A DNA stretch of 62,000 nucleotides, taken from Zygnema cylindricum (taxonomy: Eukaryota > Streptophyta > Zygnematophyceae > Zygnematales > Zygnemataceae). Positions 21,181 to 31,739 of this stretch are shown here, in pieces; within the stretch, counting starts at the first letter, position 1; each line of letters begins with the position of its first letter. Under the pieces are notes generated by a model. That model did not search any database, was not told where the DNA came from, and worked only from the letters and a program-made list of their open reading frames with translations. Both the position numbers and the translations under genes were made by a program. The DNA is taken from the NCBI GenBank assembly GCA_037447655.1, contig JBBHKE010001729.1, forward strand, positions 1 through 62,000, read 5' to 3'.

Positions 21181-22157
21181 TTTCTTGTTATTTAAAATTG
21201 AGGAAGTTATTAATGAAGACGAGGGATAAAACACTAGCATTGATGTCATTCCTAGATCAGACAACACTAAAATCTTGAAAAACTAAAATCTCATTTTGTT
21301 ACGGACATTAATACATATGATGCTCTTGTTAAATATTTGATTTTTGAATTTCGAAATATTTTCCCAAGTGATTTACCTTCACGGAGGCCACCTTCTCGAG
21401 ATGTATAACATGTTATTAACTTGGAACCTGGAGGTAAACCTCCTATCACAGGAATTTATAAGCACATCTTTGAGCAAGAAGAGTTAAAGAAACAAATCAA
21501 TGAGCTTTTGGAGAGGGGACAGGTTCAGCCCAGCAATTCACCGTATGAAGCGCATGTCCTGTTTGTCAAAAAGAAGGATGAAAAGATGAGAATGTGTGTC
21601 GACTATGTGTGTCGACTATCGTAGTCTGAACAAGATAACAGTGAAGGATAAGAAATCGTTACCATTAATTTTTGATTTGATAGATCGTTGCAAAAGGTGA
21701 TAAAGTATTTTGTTAATTGATGTGTGTAGTGGCTTCAATCAGGTGCCAATTAGAATTGAGGATGTTAAAAAAGCTGCTTTTAGAATTAAGGTTGGTCATT
21801 TGGAAACGATAGTGATGCCATTTAGCTTAACGAATGCACCGCCCACTTACCAAAAATTAATGAACCAAACCTTTTAAGATTATGTAGATGAGTTTGTTCA
21901 AGTGTTTATAGAAGATATTTTAATTTACAAAGAATCTAAAGAACATCAAGAAACTCAATTAAAGAAAGTGTTGGAAAGGTCAAGGGGAAAAAAAATTATA
22001 TTGAAAATGGTCAAAATCCAGTTTTCTTAAATGTGAACAATTATTTTTGGGACATATAGTTAGTAAGGATGGTGTTAAAACAGATCCATCCAAAATTACT
22101 GCGATTCAAAATTGGAAGCAGCCCACTAATGTCACAGAAGTTAGATCATTTTAGGGA
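21181..22157 (+). pseudogene. gypsy-2 reverse transcriptase pseudogene
   Basis: After a poor protease region, reverse transcriptase begins at 21421: EPGGKPPITGIYKH, then LLERGQVQPSNSPY, VLFVKKKDEKMRMCVDY. An 11-base repeat (TGTGTCGACTA at 21595 and 21608) follows. Further on are [29 protein letters not shown] and FIEDILIY, where Glu replaces the first catalytic Asp of the usual FIDD. Stops near 21700, 21875 and 22025 break it. Confidence 0.8.
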
Positions 22158-22800
22158 TTGGCCATTTATTACAAGAAATTTAGCAGGAACTTTATGATGT
22201 TTGCCGCACCTTTAACGGATTTACTACTGAAGAATGAGAAGATTGTGCGGGGGGCTGATCAGGAGAGAGCTTTCAAAGAACTAAAAAGGAAGTTGACCTT
22301 TGCCCCTACACTGGTGTATTCCGATCCTGCTGGAGAGTTGTAAGCTTTAATCACCACAGATGCATTTGATAATGGTATAGGTGCAGTCATAAGTCAAAAA
22401 GTTGGCAAACATTTTTATGCTATTGCTCTCGAGTCCAAGAAATTCAATGATGCTGAAAAGAATTACCCAGCACAGGAAAAAAAATATTTCCAATTATTTA
22501 TGCATTTTGAAATGGTGTTGCTATTTGCATGATAAGAAATTCACGATTTATTGTGACAATATAGCACTTTTATATCTACAAAGACTAAGTGATGCACGGA
22601 TCATTATAAGTAGACAGGTTAGGTGGATGCAGAAATTGGCATATTTCAAATTTAACCTCAAGTATACTCCTGGAAAGACAAATTTAGTGGCAAATCCTTT
22701 AAACATATGTTTTAAAAAAAATGTAATGGTTCAAGATGAATTGTTTTTAGATGCTTTTAGAAATGGTTATGATAAAGATCCTTACTTTATTTGATTTTCA
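22158..22800 (+). pseudogene. gypsy-2 RNase H pseudogene
   Basis: LAIYYKKFSRNFMMFAAPLTDLL and KLTFAPTLVYSDPAGEL mark the tether region before RNase H, then a stop. ITTDAFDNGIGAV keeps the first Asp, FTIYCDNIALLYLQRL the later one, and RWMQKLAYFKFNLKYTPGK leads to the end. The frame is broken at least three times. The order agrees with the minus-strand partner. Confidence 0.8.
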
Positions 22801-24178
22801 CATCTTTCCGGAACTCTCATTAATGGAGAGGCATGTCAAAATTAAAAATAGGGTGGCTTCATACTGGAGATAGGTTGCATCTTAAGTGGAGATTTAATAA
22901 AGCGCTTTTACATGGTGCTAAGAGCATTTAGGACATCTAAGTCGATAAAACCCCTATCGATCGAGTGATTATTTTAGCCAAGATGGCAAAAGAGGCGTCT
23001 AAACATGTGGACAATTGTGTACCTTGCCAACAAAGTAAACCCAGTAACCAAAAACCTTTGAGTCTCTTAAAACCTTTAGATATCCCAAAAAGACCATGGG
23101 AGTCTCTTATTTAGGTTTTATTATCAGGTTGCGAGTTACATCTAAAAAAAATGACAATATCATGGTCGTAGTTGATAGGTTCAGTAAAATGGCAATCTTT
23201 ATCCTTTGCAAAACTACTCACTCAGTTGTAGACATTGCGAAATTATACATTGTTAACATAGTTAGGCATCATGGAGTTCCTCTGTCTATAGTCAATAGTC
23301 AATGACAAGTATTCTAAGTTTACCTCTGCATTTAGAAAATAATTGCAACAAAATTTAGGCATGAAATTAAAAATGAGTACATGTTATTATCCTCAAACAG
23401 ATGGGCAAACAGAAAGAATAAACTGTACATTGGAAGAAACATTTATGACTGTTTGTAGTGGAGTCCAGAAACACAAGGGAATCTAAACTGCCCTTAATAG
23501 AATTCCCATACCATTCATGTAGATATGCCAACACAGGTTTCTCACTGTTTGAAGTTGCATACAGATACCAACCCATGAAACATTAGACTTAATAAAAAGG
23601 GTCACTAAAGAGAATAGGGGTTTTTTAACAGAGTTTTGGGAATACATTCTAACAGTTTGGAAAATAGTCTGGGATGCATTAGTGGAGGCACAGAGGAGGC
23701 AAGAACTATGTGCTAACCACAAACGGGGTGATTCGGTGGTAAGCACAGGTGACAGTGTTTGGCTTTCAACAACTCATTACAGGTGTAGGATCGAGAGACA
23801 ATCGGATCCTGGGGAAAAATTTGCACTAAAGTACATCAAACCATTTATTGTAATCGAGATGATATCATCAGTTGCTGTCAAATTGGAATTTTCCCCTTAA
23901 AAAAAAAGTCATCCAGTAATACATATCAGTTAATTAAAACCAGCAAATGTTTGACTAGCTCAAGGAGAATCGGAATTGGATCCCCCAGTAACTATAAAAC
24001 GTAAGGTTCAAATATGGGTAATAAATTGGGTTAGTCAAAGGTTTAAGGTCGGCAATATTATATTTTTGCAAGTGCATTATCTTAGAAGACCAAAAGATGA
24101 GTTGACCTTAGAGGACAGAAATTTTGAGTTTTTGCAAAGGTATTGGAGGGATAATAATATAGAAGTACCACCTTGAGA
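22801..24178 (+). pseudogene. gypsy-2 integrase and chromodomain-like tail pseudogene
   Basis: Zinc-binding remnants (HVDNCVPCQQSK near 23007-23040), then the core: MVVVDRFSKMAIFI with the first Asp (about 23162), a decayed second Asp region near 23300, and CYYPQTDGQTERIN near 23383 with the Glu retained. The C-terminal part contains GDSVWLSTTHYRCRI and KYIKPFIVIEMIS. The last ORF (23976-24176) encodes a chromodomain-like tail with RRPKDELTLEDRNFEF and LQRYWRDNNIEVPP, a family feature that may guide integration into chromatin. Multiple stops. Confidence 0.8.
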
Positions 24179-24227
24179 GTGAATTGTGTTTTAACTGAGG
24201 TTAATAAAAAAAAACGAGGGGATGATG
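24179..24227 (+). other. gypsy-2 3' end with polypurine tract
   Basis: Short untranslated end after the pol stop, closing with AAAACGAGGGGATGATG directly before the LTR. The minus-strand element ends GGAGGGGATGA against the other side of the same LTR. Confidence 0.7.
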
Positions 24228-25195
24228 TGTAACAGGATCTCTTACCTCTCAAAAAATCCCAATACTACAAACAATCCCAACCACACATTCCATACATTGG
24301 AAAATACACATCCACATTGGACAACACTCACATAAGGATAAACTTTAAATTAGAAGAAGCTTCTGTCCACATAACATTAGCTTGGTCTCTTGCCCTCGTG
24401 GCTCAACCCTTCTTATTACAACGTTTTCCACTACTCTCCACTTTTAATAATTCTATCACTTAACTACTAAAACACTATTTAGTTCGTAAGAGATTTCAAT
24501 GAAAAAATGCATCTTCTCCAATTTGGTATTAATCGCCCAGGACCAAGATCAGCCGGAATTTCCACAAAATTTTCCAAAGGAAAAGATGTCTACTCTCCTC
24601 TTACACTTCACTATTTATCCATCATCGCCTTGGACTAGCCAGACCTGAGTCAACGCTCCGTTTTAACAGACTTTCACCTGACCAATCATTGATCGGTAAA
24701 GACTCGGACTGACCAATGCAAAATCGTTCGAAATCTCTTACTAACTACTTAGCACTTTTCTAACATATCAATTGTTAAGTTTCACTACGTAACATTTACG
24801 TGCAAAAGTGCGTGCCAAACGAAACGTGACTTCGCAAGATCATGCCTAACAAATTTCGCACGCGAAACTTTCTACAAAATTCCCTTAAGTGAAACTGACG
24901 TTTCGTACTAAAATTTGTATGAAACGAACCACTGTGCATACTAAACGTTTCACTAGATCTTTATGAAATGTACACGCGAAATTTCGCTACTAATTTGACC
25001 CTTAACCAGTTTCAATGATACCCACTTGTTATTTAGACCCCACATTGGCACCTAAATACACCCATCGCTATAACTTTTATAATATAACTCCAAATAGCGT
25101 GATTCTTTCGCGGACGTCTACTAAATTTAGTAATCTATAATCATAACTCCTAAATACCCTTTTATAAAAAAGTTCGATCCACTATTACTGTTACA
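24228..25195 (-). mobile_element. Single LTR shared by gypsy-2 and gypsy-3
   Basis: Begins TGTAACAG and ends CTGTTACA on the plus strand, so the termini read the same both ways. Its body is homologous to the gypsy-2 5' LTR only as reverse complement, so it lies in minus orientation and is the proper 3' LTR of gypsy-3. On its left, gypsy-2 ends with its own polypurine tract exactly where its 3' LTR should start. The LTR is thus flanked by a polypurine tract on both sides, and gypsy-2 has no LTR of its own orientation at its 3' end. Confidence 0.85.
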
Positions 25196-25244
25196 TCATC
25201 CCCTCCTTATTTTTAACTACCCTTAGTTAAAACATCTTTAATTC

Positions 25245-25720
25245 TCAAAGCGGGACCTCTATATTATTATCTCTCCAATACCTTTGTAAAAACTCAGAAT
25301 TTTTATCCTCTAAGGTCAACTCATCCTCAGGCCTTCCTAGATAAGGCACTTGCCAGAATATAGTATCGGTGACCTTGAACCGTTGACCAACCCAATCTAT
25401 TACCCATCTAAGGACTTCAGGTTCTATAATTATTGAGGGATCCAATTCCAATTCTCCTTCAGTTGGTCAAAGATTCGCTGGTTTGTATTTGCTGATGTGT
25501 ATCACTAGATGAATTTTTGTTGAAGGCGGAAATCATCTCGATTACAGCAAATTGTCCAATGTACTTAGGAGCTAATTTCCTCGTAGGATCCGATTGTCCC
25601 TCGATCTTGCACCTGTGATGAGTTGTAAAAAGCCAAACCTTGTCACCTGTGCGTGACACCCAATCACCTTGTTTGCGGTTAGCATTTAATTCTTGTCTCC
25701 TTTGTGCCTCCACTAATGCA
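25245..25720 (-). pseudogene. gypsy-3 integrase C-terminus and chromodomain-like tail
   Basis: Minus-strand reading. MEAQRRQELNANRKQGDWV, DKVWLFTTHHRCKIEGQSD and KYIGQFAVIEMIS form the integrase C-terminal region, closely matching gypsy-2. A frameshift near 25480 leads into the tail (25451-25245) with VGQRFKVTDTIFWQVPYL, RPEDELTLEDKNSEF and LQRYWRDNNIEVPL before the stop. Confidence 0.82.
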
Positions 25721-25744
25721 TCCTGGACAGTTTTCCAAACTGTT

Positions 25745-26460
25745 TGAACGTATTCCCAAAACTCAGTTCAAGAACCTCTATTCTCTTGAGTGACCCCTGT
25801 AGTTAAGTCTAATGCTTCTCTAGGTTGGTATCCGTATGCAATTTTAAATGGTGAGAATCGTGTACTAGCATGTTTACATGAATTGTATGCAAATTCCATT
25901 AATGGTAGTTTAGATTCCCATGTGTTCTGAACTCCACTGCAAACAGTCCTAAGCATTTCCTCTAGTGTACGGTACATCCTTTCTGTTTTTCCATCTGTCT
26001 GAGGATGATAAGCGGTACTCATTTTCAATTCAGAGCCTAATTTTGCTGTAATTCTTTCCAAAAGCTGGCGTAAATTCAGAATCTCTATCACTGACTATAG
26101 ATAGAGGGACTCCATGATGTCCACGTTTCAAAATATAACTTTGCAATATCTACAACTAAATGAGTGGTTTTGGAAGGGATAAAGATTGCCATTTTACTGA
26201 ACCTATCGACTACGACCATGATACTCTCATTCTTTTTAGATGTAGCAGACAACCTGACAATAAAATCCATACTGACAGATTCCCACGGTCTTTCGAGGAT
26301 ATCCAAAGGTTCTAAGAGACCTTTAGGGTTTTGGGTCGTAGGTTTACTCTACTGGCAAGGGAAATAACTTTCCACATTTTTTGACACCTCTTTTGCCATC
26401 CTAGGCCAAAACAATCTACTTTGCAATCGACTAAGAGTTCTTTCTCAACCTAGATGTCCT
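25745..26460 (-). pseudogene. gypsy-3 integrase core
   Basis: MDILERPWESVSMDFIVRL contains the first catalytic Asp and MVVVDRFSKMAIFIPSKT follows (26306-26088). After a frameshift near 26090 the frame 26091-25768 continues with LGSELKMSTAYHPQTDG then KTERMYR, keeping the Glu, and NTWESKLPLMEFAYNS. The region with the second Asp is disrupted at the frameshift. Domain order and spacing fit a Ty3/gypsy integrase. Confidence 0.82.
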
Positions 26461-27300
26461 AAATGCTCATGAGCTTCCCATAAAATTTGTTTTCTTAAGT
26501 CTCCCACTTCAGGAATGCATAATCTATCCCCAATTTGCAAATATAGTAAACCATCCTCTAGTCTAAAGTTTTTGACATGCATCTCATTCAATGGGTCAGA
26601 ATTCCCTCCCGAAATATTCTTGCAAATCACACCAAAATAAGGATCTTTATTATAACCATTTCTAAAATTATCTATAAACAATTCATCTTGAACCATAACA
26701 CTTATTTCAGAACATCTACTTAAAGGATCTGTGACTACATTTGTCTTCCCATGAATATGTTTGACATTAAATTTGAAATATGTTAATTTTTGCATCCACC
26801 TAACCATTCTGCCAGTCATAATCTGTGCATCACTTGATCTGTGTAAATAAGAGAGTACTTTTTTATCACATTGAACTGTAAATTCTTTTTTAAGCAAATA
26901 ACAACGCCATTTCACTAATGCATGTAGAATTGCAAGTAATTAATTTTTCGTGTTGTATAGTTTTTTCGGCATCATTGAATTTTCTAGACTCAAAAGTAAT
27001 AGGATGAAAGTGTTTGCGGACTTTATGACTTATGACCGCACCTAGATCTTTATCAGATGCATCTGTAGTGATCAGAACTTTAAGTTCCCCAACAGGGTGA
27101 GGATACACCAGTGTAGGGGCAGAGGTCAACTTCCCTTTTAGTTCCTTGGATGCTCCCTCCTGATTAGCTCCCCATACAAACGTGTCCTTCTCCCGAAGTA
27201 AATCCGTCAAAGGTGCGACAATCATACTGAAGTTTCTGATAAATTTCCTGTAATAAGTGGCCAATCCCAAAAACGATCAAACTTCTGTGACATGCTAAAA
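26445..27300 (-). pseudogene. gypsy-3 RNase H
   Basis: Frame 27270-26890 encodes LATYYRKFIRNFSMIVAPLT, KLTSAPTLVYPHPVGELKV and ITTDASDKDLGAVISHK with the first catalytic Asp. It then shifts to 26915-26445 with FTVQCDKKVLSYLHRSSDA, RWMQKLTYFKFNVKHIHGK and TDPLSRCSEI at the domain end, running on into the region that leads to the integrase zinc-binding part (LWEAHEHLGHLG with its His pair). One frameshift near 26910. Confidence 0.85.
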
Positions 27301-27870
27301 TTTTGGATGGATCTATTTTAACACCCTCCCCACTAACTATGTGTCCCAAAAATAATTGTTCACTTTTAAGAAAGCTGAATTTTGACAATTTTCCATATAA
27401 ATTTGTTTCTCTTAACCTTTCCAACACTCTTCTTAAATGAATTACATGTTGTTTTTTTAGATTCACTGTAAACTAAAATATCATCTATAAACACTTGGAC
27501 AAACTCATCTATGTAATTTGAAAAGGTTTGGTTCATTAATCTTTGGTAAGTAGGCGGTGCGTTCGTTAAGCCAAATGTCATCATTATCCATTCGAAATGA
27601 CCCACCGTTGTCGTGAAAGCAGATTTATCAACATCTTCAATTCCAGTTGGCACCTGATTAAAGCCACTTTGCAAGTCAATCAACGAAAATACTTTAGCAC
27701 CTTTTAAACAATCTATCAAATCAGAAATTAAAGGTAACGGATACTTATCTTTCACCGTAACCTTGTTCAGACTAGGATAATCGACACACATTCTCAACGT
27801 TCCGTCCTTCTTTTTGACTTAGAGAATTTATGCTTCGTACGGTGATTTACAGTGATTTGCTGGGCTGAAT
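27300..27870 (-). pseudogene. gypsy-3 reverse transcriptase
   Basis: The frame 27797-27366 carries [35 protein letters not shown] with a catalytic Asp, [20 protein letters not shown], and [16 protein letters not shown] with the intact catalytic pair FIDD. It is the best preserved polymerase core in the window. A frameshift near 27440 moves to the frame containing [15 protein letters not shown] and FLGHIVSGEGVKIDPS. Confidence 0.88.
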
Positions 27871-28895
27871 ATGTCATTTCTCTAAGAGTTCCTTGATCTA
27901 TTTTTTTAATTCCTCCTGCTCAAAGAAACTGTGCTTATAAACTCCTGTGACCAAAGGGTTGCATCCAAGTTCAAGGTTAATAACATGTTCAACATCTCGG
28001 GAAGGTGGCCTTATTAAGGGTAAATCACTTGGAAAAACATTTTGAAATTAAAAAAATCAAATCTTTAACAGCAACATCAAATGTATTAATGTCAATTACA
28101 AAATCAGATTTTAGTTTTTCGAGAGTTTTTGTGGTGTCTCATTTAGCGATGACATCAACGTTAGTGTTTTCTCCCGCCATTTCATCAGTAACTGCCTCAA
28201 TTACTAATAACAAGAAAGCATGATTTGTTTTATCTTTTAAGTGCTTTTTAAATTGTTTAGCGGATATCAAACCTTCCACTCCCAATCTGTTTATGTTATT
28301 TATATGATTCCTATGCAATTTTTTAGGAGATAATGCTTGCAAAATCTTCTAACCGTTTTCGGACTTCACTTTCAAGGTGTTAATTCCCAATTAATTTGAG
28401 GATTGTGTTCAGTTAACCAAGGAATTCCTAGAATTAGTTATTCACTTCCCAAATTCATTATTTCACACACAACTTTCATTTTATGACCTTGGATATCAAC
28501 TTCTATCGTGTCAGTTTCTAAGTCTAATGTGGACTTATTACCATTTGCCACTTGAACATGTAAAGGCTTTTCCCTTATGACGGTAGGAATTTTATTTTCC
28601 TCTACAAATCTATGTGAAATAAAATTATGTGTGGCACTTGAATCAACCATTACTCTCAATGGTTTTCCTTCCACTAATGACTCAAATCTAATGAAACTGT
28701 GTCTGGTGTCATCATTACTTAACTGTCCTAACATAGGTCTGTTGTTGAGAATTGCATCAGAAGGATTCTTTAAACAATGCAGTGTAGTGAGAATCATAAT
28801 AAATTCAGCTATCGTAACTTTTCCATTCATTAATTTGCCCTCCATATTTAACACTTTAACTTCTAGATCTGGTTGACTCAACTGAGGACTTTTAG
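27871..28895 (-). pseudogene. gypsy-3 aspartic protease region
   Basis: The frame 28881-28438 contains RVMVDSSATHNFISHRF, the protease active site, where Ser replaces the Gly of the usual DSGATHNFI. It continues VQVANGNKSTLDLETD and VDIQGHKMKV. Below 28438 a stop is followed by QNILASIIS-type decayed sequence joining to reverse transcriptase. The Gly-to-Ser change suggests a weakened or dead protease. Confidence 0.75.
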
Positions 28896-29438
28896 TTAGT
28901 CCTTTCCGTTTCCCACCTTCTGGGTTTCCTGCTCAGCTAAGTATAATGCAATATCCTCTTGGAGACCTTCATTTACATCGACTATTTTGAGAGAATTTTT
29001 ATCTGTACAGTCTTTAGCGTAATGATTTGGACCTCCGCATTTGAAACAAGTGACTTTCTTTTTAGATTTTGTGCACTCTCTACTAAAATGCCCCTCCTCC
29101 CCACAGTTATAACAAATTTTTTTTTTCAGTTGTGCACACTCAAATGCTCTATGACCCTTTTTCTTACAAATAGTGCATGTGGGGATGGTAAGGTTAGGCT
29201 TCTGAGTATTAATGCTTGGTTTAGGACTCTTAATGTATCCCCCTCCATTGTTAAACTTGTTTCTTACATTAACACTTTGTCCACCCTTCTAATTTCCCCT
29301 GAAAAAATTTTGCCTATTCACCATACCAGCATTCAGACCCTCATCCACAACCTCCCCTTTATCCCACTCTGATACTTCATTCTGTTGTTTTGTGTCTGCT
29401 ACACGAACTGAAGATGAGGATGATGCTGGAGTTGTCAT
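28896..29438 (-). pseudogene. gypsy-3 gag with foreign start peptide and three zinc knuckles
   Basis: The ATG at 29438 lies inside LTR-B3 and encodes MTTPASSSSSVRVADTKQQ. The frame crosses the LTR end at 29393 and continues as NEVSEWDKGEVVDEGLNAG, which aligns with gypsy-2 gag from NEISEW. One stop (29289-29291) follows NFFRGN. The same frame then runs to 28896 through three CCHC knuckles, CTICKKKGHRAFEC, CYNCGEEGHFSREC and CFKCGGPNHYAKDC, which bind element RNA. The first 240 or so residues of gag seen in gypsy-2 are absent and replaced by the 16-19 residue LTR-encoded peptide. Confidence 0.75.
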
Positions 29439-30203
29439 CACAGAATTCAGATAAGCAAGAAGCTCTCACAGATGCTCAGAAAAATTACACACAACTTTGG
29501 GACACAACCAAAAATAATTTAGGAAACCAAATGGCCTACAAATCTGACACAAGGCAGATAATACAGAAAGGAACACATGTGCAAATTTACACAGAAATGT
29601 GCAAACATATCTGAGAAATATTCTCAGTCATAGTATATCAAAAATTGTCACAGCATAATTTTGATATAACAAGTTCCTAATTCTGAAAATGGTTAAATCC
29701 TATATTTATACCTAAAAGATCTATTCTTCTAAGAGCTAGGAGCCACTCACTACCGTAACTAATCGATGTTATCGCCCAAAAGTTCGGAGAATCTTAACAA
29801 ATCTCTAGTAATCATGTTTAAAAAAAAAAAAAAAAAACAGTACGGCCTTGTACGGTAATGAGTTGGATTTTTAAGGAAAAGCACTTTTCCGGTAAACAAC
29901 CCCACTTTTCGCCTGATGGAGGTTCACCCGAAGACGATCAAATCATTCTGCCACTCACAGATCGCCACGTGGTATGAAACGACAAAATTGAGTACGGGAT
30001 CAACAAAAACTTTTCAGGACTACTAATTTTTAGGGCTGCCTTCGAATGGTAAAAAACATCAAAAAGAGACAAAATAGGGGATAAAAAAAAACGTTGGAAA
30101 TAAATGTTGAAATTTTTGTCGTTTATGGTATTTTCTGTACGGCCGGAATTTTGACCGTACAGTACCATAATGGAACGGAGCCCCTTTTCCATCAAAGCTT
30201 ACA
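29393..30203 (-). mobile_element. Copia family B LTR (LTR-B3), diverged
   Basis: Minus-oriented. It ends AACAACA at 29393, as LTR-B1 does. Shared with B1 and B2 are the leader words TCTCAGAT and TGTTCCTTTCTGTATTATCT, a TATA-like GGTATAAATATAGG (near 29706-29719), and the ATG with a Ser-rich start. The 5' part is far less similar and carries GTAC words and an A/T homopolymer. The 5' end is placed at TGTAAGCTTTG (30203) by comparison with the AAGCTTTAG near the B1 start. This is tentative. Confidence 0.5.
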
Positions 30204-30478
30204 GTTGTTTTGAAAAGGCCAATAGCGCCTAACAAAAATAATTGTGGTTTATTTTTTTTTTTGATTCATCACGGGTTATTCGGTGGACATTAAAAAAAAT
30301 TTAAAAAATAAATAGGTTTAGAGAGATTTTTTTTTTTGTTATCAGTCCTAAACACAATTTAGTATGTGCCTCGAAATGAAAACCGCATGGTCGCAGTTTG
30401 GATCATGCGTCACCATTGTAACGCCTCCCAAGAAACACTACCGTATAATACCGTACAGGACACTGTGTATCGCTATTA
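30204..30478. other. Non-coding stretch
   Basis: T-rich blocks and no gene. CACTGTGTATCGCTATTAGGG at the right edge recurs near 17519. Confidence 0.35.
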
Positions 30479-31307
30479 GGGTGCGTCTCTATGTACTTAA
30501 AACTTAGAGATTTACTTTGGTTTTTAGCGCAGATCCGGCGGACCCGGATTTTAAGTGTCCTTATGTGTAACAACGAAATAGTTACTTAAGGGTGTGACGA
30601 TTGTATACGTTGACAATGCCCGTGATGGCTGTCAACATCTACAATCTGTGATAACGCACGCTATTTTTTGTAACTGCTTGTGACGTCGCATGATTTTTTC
30701 TAACATTGTAAACGTACCACCTTCCAACCCGTGCCCTTTCACGATTGAAGAAGATGCACTTTGCTTTTGCGTCGCCTGTCTGGTCGATGTGAAATGGCAT
30801 CGGTATCTTGAGACCCTTGGCGAAATAAAATCCATACCAGTCGACTTGAAATGGCATCGGAATCTTGAGACCCTGGCGAAATAAAATCCATACCAGACGC
30901 TGACGAACAAAACCAAACAAATTGTGTACTTTGCCTCCCCGTACCTGAACGCAAACGTACAAAACAAAACAAATAGAGTTCGCTGTCGCTTGAATTCGTT
31001 TGAAATTTTTGTAAAAAAAATTACACTTGCGAATATGTGTTCCTATTTGTTTTTCGAAAATACTTTGTTTTAAAACACATCGCCCATGTGTTTTAAAAAA
31101 ATGTTTGAACATGACATTTTTTGGAGTGGACCTGGGTCGAAGAACACAAGACGACAATATATGATACATCTTAAATGTGGCGGTGACGCAAAATGTACTT
31201 CTTTTTTTTCTATTATTTTGTACGGTTGAAATTTATGCGGTATGGATCGAAGTTTTAACAGAAAATGGCAAAAAAAAATCCTTACTCTGGCACATAGAGA
31301 CGCACCC
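30479..31307. mobile_element. Non-autonomous TIR element, copy 2
   Basis: Termini GGGTGCGTCTCTATGTAC and, as reverse complement at the right, GGGTGCGTCTCTATGTGC agree at 17 of 18 positions and enclose 829 bp. The right half matches the element at 16673-17380, with TGACGCAAAATGTA at 110 bases from the end in both. Inside is a tandem duplication of about 52 bp (GAAATGGCATCGG and CTTGAGACCCT at about 30790 and 30849). No transposase; open frames inside are not recognised. Confidence 0.7.
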
Positions 31308-31339
31308 TAAGAAACCTTAAATTTTTCGTTTTTTGCTCA

Positions 31340-31505
31340 CCATGCCGCACCCGAATTTGTTTTATTTCAGCATCACTCGGCCGAATCCGGCCGACCTCCA
31401 AAATTTTGCACCCGAATCCGTTCCGGATCCTACACGCAAGATTGGGTACGGATCTTGTATGGATTTGGGTACCCGATTCCGACCTCTGCTTGCTTGTCGA
31501 TTATT
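31340..31505. repeat. GC-rich dispersed repeat with GGATCCGGAACGG core, copy 1
   Basis: Contains GGCCGAATCCGGCCGA, then CCAAAATTTTGCACCCGAAT, then CCGTTCCGGATCC. The last two blocks occur in reverse complement at 59646-59690. Palindromic and much richer in GC than its surroundings. Confidence 0.5.
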
Positions 31506-31739
31506 TACCGGATTATCGGAATAGGAAATTTCACTATACAGAACACTTTACCTCACACCGTTTTTAACATAAGGAACATTGTAAGCACTAATCTAGTCTT
31601 ATTATAACTATTTAATGTTTAGGTGTTGAAATAAACTTAAAAACCATTAATACAAATATTGGCACTAAAGTATAATTATTATGTCAACTATATAGTTAAA
31701 TTTGAGGTGGCATCAACACTATTTCAAATGTATATATAC
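31506..31739. other. AT-rich non-coding stretch
   Basis: Nothing recognisable. AT-rich sequence between the GC-rich repeat and LTR-B2. Confidence 0.35.

Noticed and set aside
30639-31169. 176-codon minus-strand ORF
   Set aside because: Lies wholly inside the TIR element, includes its internal tandem duplication and resembles no known protein.
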